A stretch of DNA of 9,238 bases from Methanobacteriota archaeon (GTDB lineage Archaea > Thermoplasmatota > Poseidoniia > Poseidoniales > Poseidoniaceae), in the NCBI GenBank assembly GCA_002714305.1, contig PAWY01000019.1, forward strand, positions 26,635-35,872. Direction: 5' to 3'. The notes beneath the pieces were generated by a model. The model was not told the DNA's origin and did no database searches. It worked only from the letters and a program-made list of their open reading frames with translations. Every line of letters begins with the position of its first letter. Within the stretch, counting starts at the first letter, position 1. Below are positions 7,587 to 9,238 of this stretch, piece after piece. The position numbers and the translations under genes are program-made.

Positions 7587-7901
7587 TCAGTTGAGGAAGA
7601 GCGGAAGGGCACCGAGAATCACGATGGATTCTGGGAGAGCGGTGAAGATCAAAGCAACACCGAACTTGCTGCCGTCTTCGGCGAGCATGCCGACAGCAGC
7701 GCTGCCGATGGCGGCTTGGGAGAAACCTGCACCGATGGCAGCGAGGCCAAGGGCAAGTCCGACACCAACGTCGCCAGTCATTCCGTCAGTTGCACCCGAA
7801 TCGGTCGTTTCTTCAGCAGCAGCAACGCCTTGGGCGACCAAGGCGAGCGTTGCCAAAACGATCAGCGTGCGTAGGCTCATTTTTAGGGTATTCTTGTTCA
7901 T
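7587..7901 (-). CDS. atpK: A-type ATP synthase subunit K (c-ring proteolipid) with signal peptide
   Basis: Subunit K forms the rotating ion-carrying ring in the membrane. The 104-residue precursor starts with a basic segment (MNKNTLKMSLR), a hydrophobic stretch (12-26) and an AAA site (27-29), followed by a polar Glu/Thr/Asp-rich stretch (30-44). This looks like a cleavable signal peptide. The mature hairpin has a Gly/Ala-rich helix 1 (about 45-72, Gln62 in GAGFSQAAIG), the polar loop AEDGSKFG (74-81), and helix 2 with ion-binding Glu91 in ALPESIVILG. The precursor resembles, as I recall it, the Thermus c subunit, which also has a signal peptide. The ATG has a good GGAGGT six bases upstream (7908-7913). 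It follows subunit I by 30 bases. One hairpin only, so no c-subunit duplication. Confidence 0.96.
   Translation of the reverse strand: MNKNTLKMSLRTLIVLATLALVAQGVAAAEETTDSGATDGMTGDVGVGLALGLAAIGAGFSQAAIGSAAVGMLAEDGSKFGVALIFTALPESIVILGALPLFLN
7827..7868 (-). other. Hydrophobic core of the AtpK signal peptide
   Basis: Codons 12-25 of subunit K encode an uninterrupted hydrophobic stretch (TLIVLATLALVAQG). It is flanked by basic residues before it and an AAA cleavage-like motif (27-29) after it. Confidence 0.6.
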
Positions 7902-7931
7902 TTTTCTACCTCCAGTTTGTTGTCCATGGGA

Positions 7932-9238
7932 CTATGATTGCCCCTCCGTGTGGAGGGTACGACCGCCAATCGGGGTAAAAACCCGACCGGAGCCGTCGTA
8001 GAACTTGCCCATCCATTCCACGAAGTGGAGACGGGCAGCGTGGATGCTCGGTGAGAGCAATCCAAGCGCGAGTGCAAAGGCTTGAATGAAGATGAAGAGG
8101 ACAAGCCCGAGAACGATGGACAGAACGCCACCGCCGGACCACATCAAATCCCAACCCATGGTGATGGAAACCTCGGCGATTTTGACGCCAGCAACACCGA
8201 CGCCCATCACACGAAGGTAGGACAGCGTGTTGGCCAGGAGGCCAAAGGTTTCGATGGGGCCCATGATGAGGCCTCCTGCCAGACCAAATTTCTCGAAAAC
8301 GGCCAAGCCGATGATGAGGCAAACAACACCAACCAACGTAGCGATGGCGTATGGCGTGGCATCAAAGACACCTTGTTCGGTGGTCAAAAAGCCGTAGATG
8401 TGGAGGGTTCCTGCAGCGAGGATGATGATCCAACTGCCTTTCTCAAAGAAAGCTGCGACGAGACCGTGCGCACGGGCGACGTTGATGAAGCCCAGAATGA
8501 AACCAAACATGAGGTGGGCCACGCCAAGGTAGACCGAAAGCAGAACGTACTCGTTCAAGGAAGAGGTGGCGCGGTGGAATGGGATGTGCATGTAGCTCAT
8601 GTTGAGGGTGTCCGTCACAAAGGCGGGGAAGGTGATGTTGTCGTAGGTCCATGCATAGAGGCCTGCAAGCGGTGAGGCATCGCCCATCTGGCCGGTATCA
8701 TCCCAAACGAAGCCGAAACCTTCAGCGAACAAGAAGCCCCAAATCATGCACCAAACGCCCATCCATTTCAGGATGGTGATGCCATTCTTGGCGACAGGGT
8801 CGGCGGCGAAAGGCAGTGTCCCAAGCCAGAGACCGAGGAGGAAGATGATGAAACCATAACCAAAGTCGCCCAGAATAAGACCGTAAATCATCGGGAAGGT
8901 GAGCATGAGGAAGAAGGTAGGGTCGAAGGTACCGTAGGTCGGCCGGCCAACGAGGCCCACCATCAATTCGAAGGGACGGGACACCGCATCGTTCTCAAGC
9001 GCAACGGGCGGCGTGGGCTCGTGGTGGTGCGCATCGTGGTCGTCGTGGTCGTCGTGCCCGTGATGGTCGTTCACGAATGCCTCAATTTCAACGTGAGAGG
9101 CCATGTCCTTGAGGGCCGACTTTACCTTGTCTGACTTGTTGCTTGGAACCCATGCATCCAGGGCGAAAGCCTGTCCCGAAACGGCCAACTGAGTTGGCGC
9201 AGTGTGGATTTCATCCTCTTTGGAGAGGTATTCGTGAA
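7932..9238 (-). CDS. atpI: A-type ATP synthase subunit I (membrane stator subunit a), 5' partial
   Basis: Subunit I forms the stator half-channels against the K ring and anchors the peripheral stalks. The open frame continues to the right edge without a start; 434 codons are visible, roughly the last two thirds of a typical protein. The first part is the end of the cytoplasmic arm (FALDAWVPSNKSDKV near 9165-9121). Then come a His/Asp-rich linker (9021-9065), the conserved RPTYGTFDPTFF entry to the membrane domain, and about eight helices. The essential arginine pair is present: SYLRVMG (codon 8211-8213) and AARLHFVEW (codon 8031-8033). The C-terminal FTPIGG resembles the usual family end. The TTG at 9188 is an internal Leu, since in-frame codons continue upstream of it (HEYLSKEDEI...). 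It ends 30 bases before atpK. Confidence 0.96.
   Translation of the reverse strand, partial: HEYLSKEDEIHTAPTQLAVSGQAFALDAWVPSNKSDKVKSALKDMASHVEIEAFVNDHHGHDDHDDHDAHHHEPTPPVALENDAVSRPFELMVGLVGRPTYGTFDPTFFLMLTFPMIYGLILGDFGYGFIIFLLGLWLGTLPFAADPVAKNGITILKWMGVWCMIWGFLFAEGFGFVWDDTGQMGDASPLAGLYAWTYDNITFPAFVTDTLNMSYMHIPFHRATSSLNEYVLLSVYLGVAHLMFGFILGFINVARAHGLVAAFFEKGSWIIILAAGTLHIYGFLTTEQGVFDATPYAIATLVGVVCLIIGLAVFEKFGLAGGLIMGPIETFGLLANTLSYLRVMGVGVAGVKIAEVSITMGWDLMWSGGGVLSIVLGLVLFIFIQAFALALGLLSPSIHAARLHFVEWMGKFYDGSGRVFTPIGGRTLHTEGQS
9021..9065 (-). repeat. His/Asp-rich linker in AtpI encoded by a short tandem repeat
   Basis: Fifteen codons read HHGHDDHDDHDAHHH, with 8 His and 5 Asp. The DNA at 9036-9056 is a 9-base tandem repeat (GTGGTCGTC, two copies plus a third of another), which encodes the DDH units. 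The stretch lies between the cytoplasmic arm and the first membrane helix. A repeat of this kind can expand or contract in frame. Confidence 0.75.

Noticed and set aside
8082..8675. A 197-codon plus-strand open frame rich in Asp, Glu and Gly
   Set aside because: It is antisense to the membrane helices of subunit I, whose identity is certain; its acidic composition is a by-product of the reverse complement.
9186..9188. TTG at 9188 as the start of subunit I
   Set aside because: The frame stays open to the window edge with family-like sequence upstream, and the cytoplasmic arm would be cut away; it is an internal Leu codon.

Overview
The window is almost entirely one minus-strand gene cluster, read from right to left: an archaeal-type (A/V-type) rotary ATP synthase operon in the order I (partial), K, E, C, F, A, B, D, followed 68 bases later by a long membrane-protein gene that runs off the left edge. 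There is no credible plus-strand gene and no intergenic gap longer than 68 bases.

The organism is most likely an archaeon. The I-K-E-C-F-A-B-D order, the ribosome binding sites of the GGAGG/AGGTGA kind, and the archaeal S2P/EGY-like neighbour fit a moderate-GC euryarchaeal or Thermoplasmatota lineage such as marine group II (Poseidoniales). The same subunit order also occurs in bacteria with A/V-type enzymes (for example Thermus), so the taxonomic assignment is an inference.

Region by region: 9238-7932 is the C-terminal part of the membrane stator subunit I/a, with an unusual His/Asp-rich linker ahead of its first membrane helix. 7901-7587 is the c-ring subunit K, made with a cleavable-looking signal peptide. 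After a 61-base spacer holding a small hairpin come the peripheral stalk subunit E, then the central stalk connector C, the small stalk subunit F, the catalytic subunit A, the non-catalytic B subunit and the central rotor D. Gaps between E and D are 9 to 35 bases with clear Shine-Dalgarno sites, so these genes are very probably co-transcribed. Several genes (A, B, C) have a near-upstream alternative start that the ribosome binding site argues against.

Together these proteins couple ion flow through the I/K membrane sector to ATP synthesis at the A/B interfaces, with D, F and C forming the rotor and E part of the stator. Subunit H/G (partner of E) is not in the window and may lie beyond the right edge.

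The most unusual item is the last gene (1713 to beyond 1). Its membrane core aligns well with the site-2 protease family (M50, EGY-like), but the zinc-binding HExxH is ASQIQ and the LDGG aspartate is replaced (FPGG). It carries a long C-terminal extracytoplasmic-looking domain. It therefore looks like a pseudoprotease placed directly behind the ATP synthase operon.
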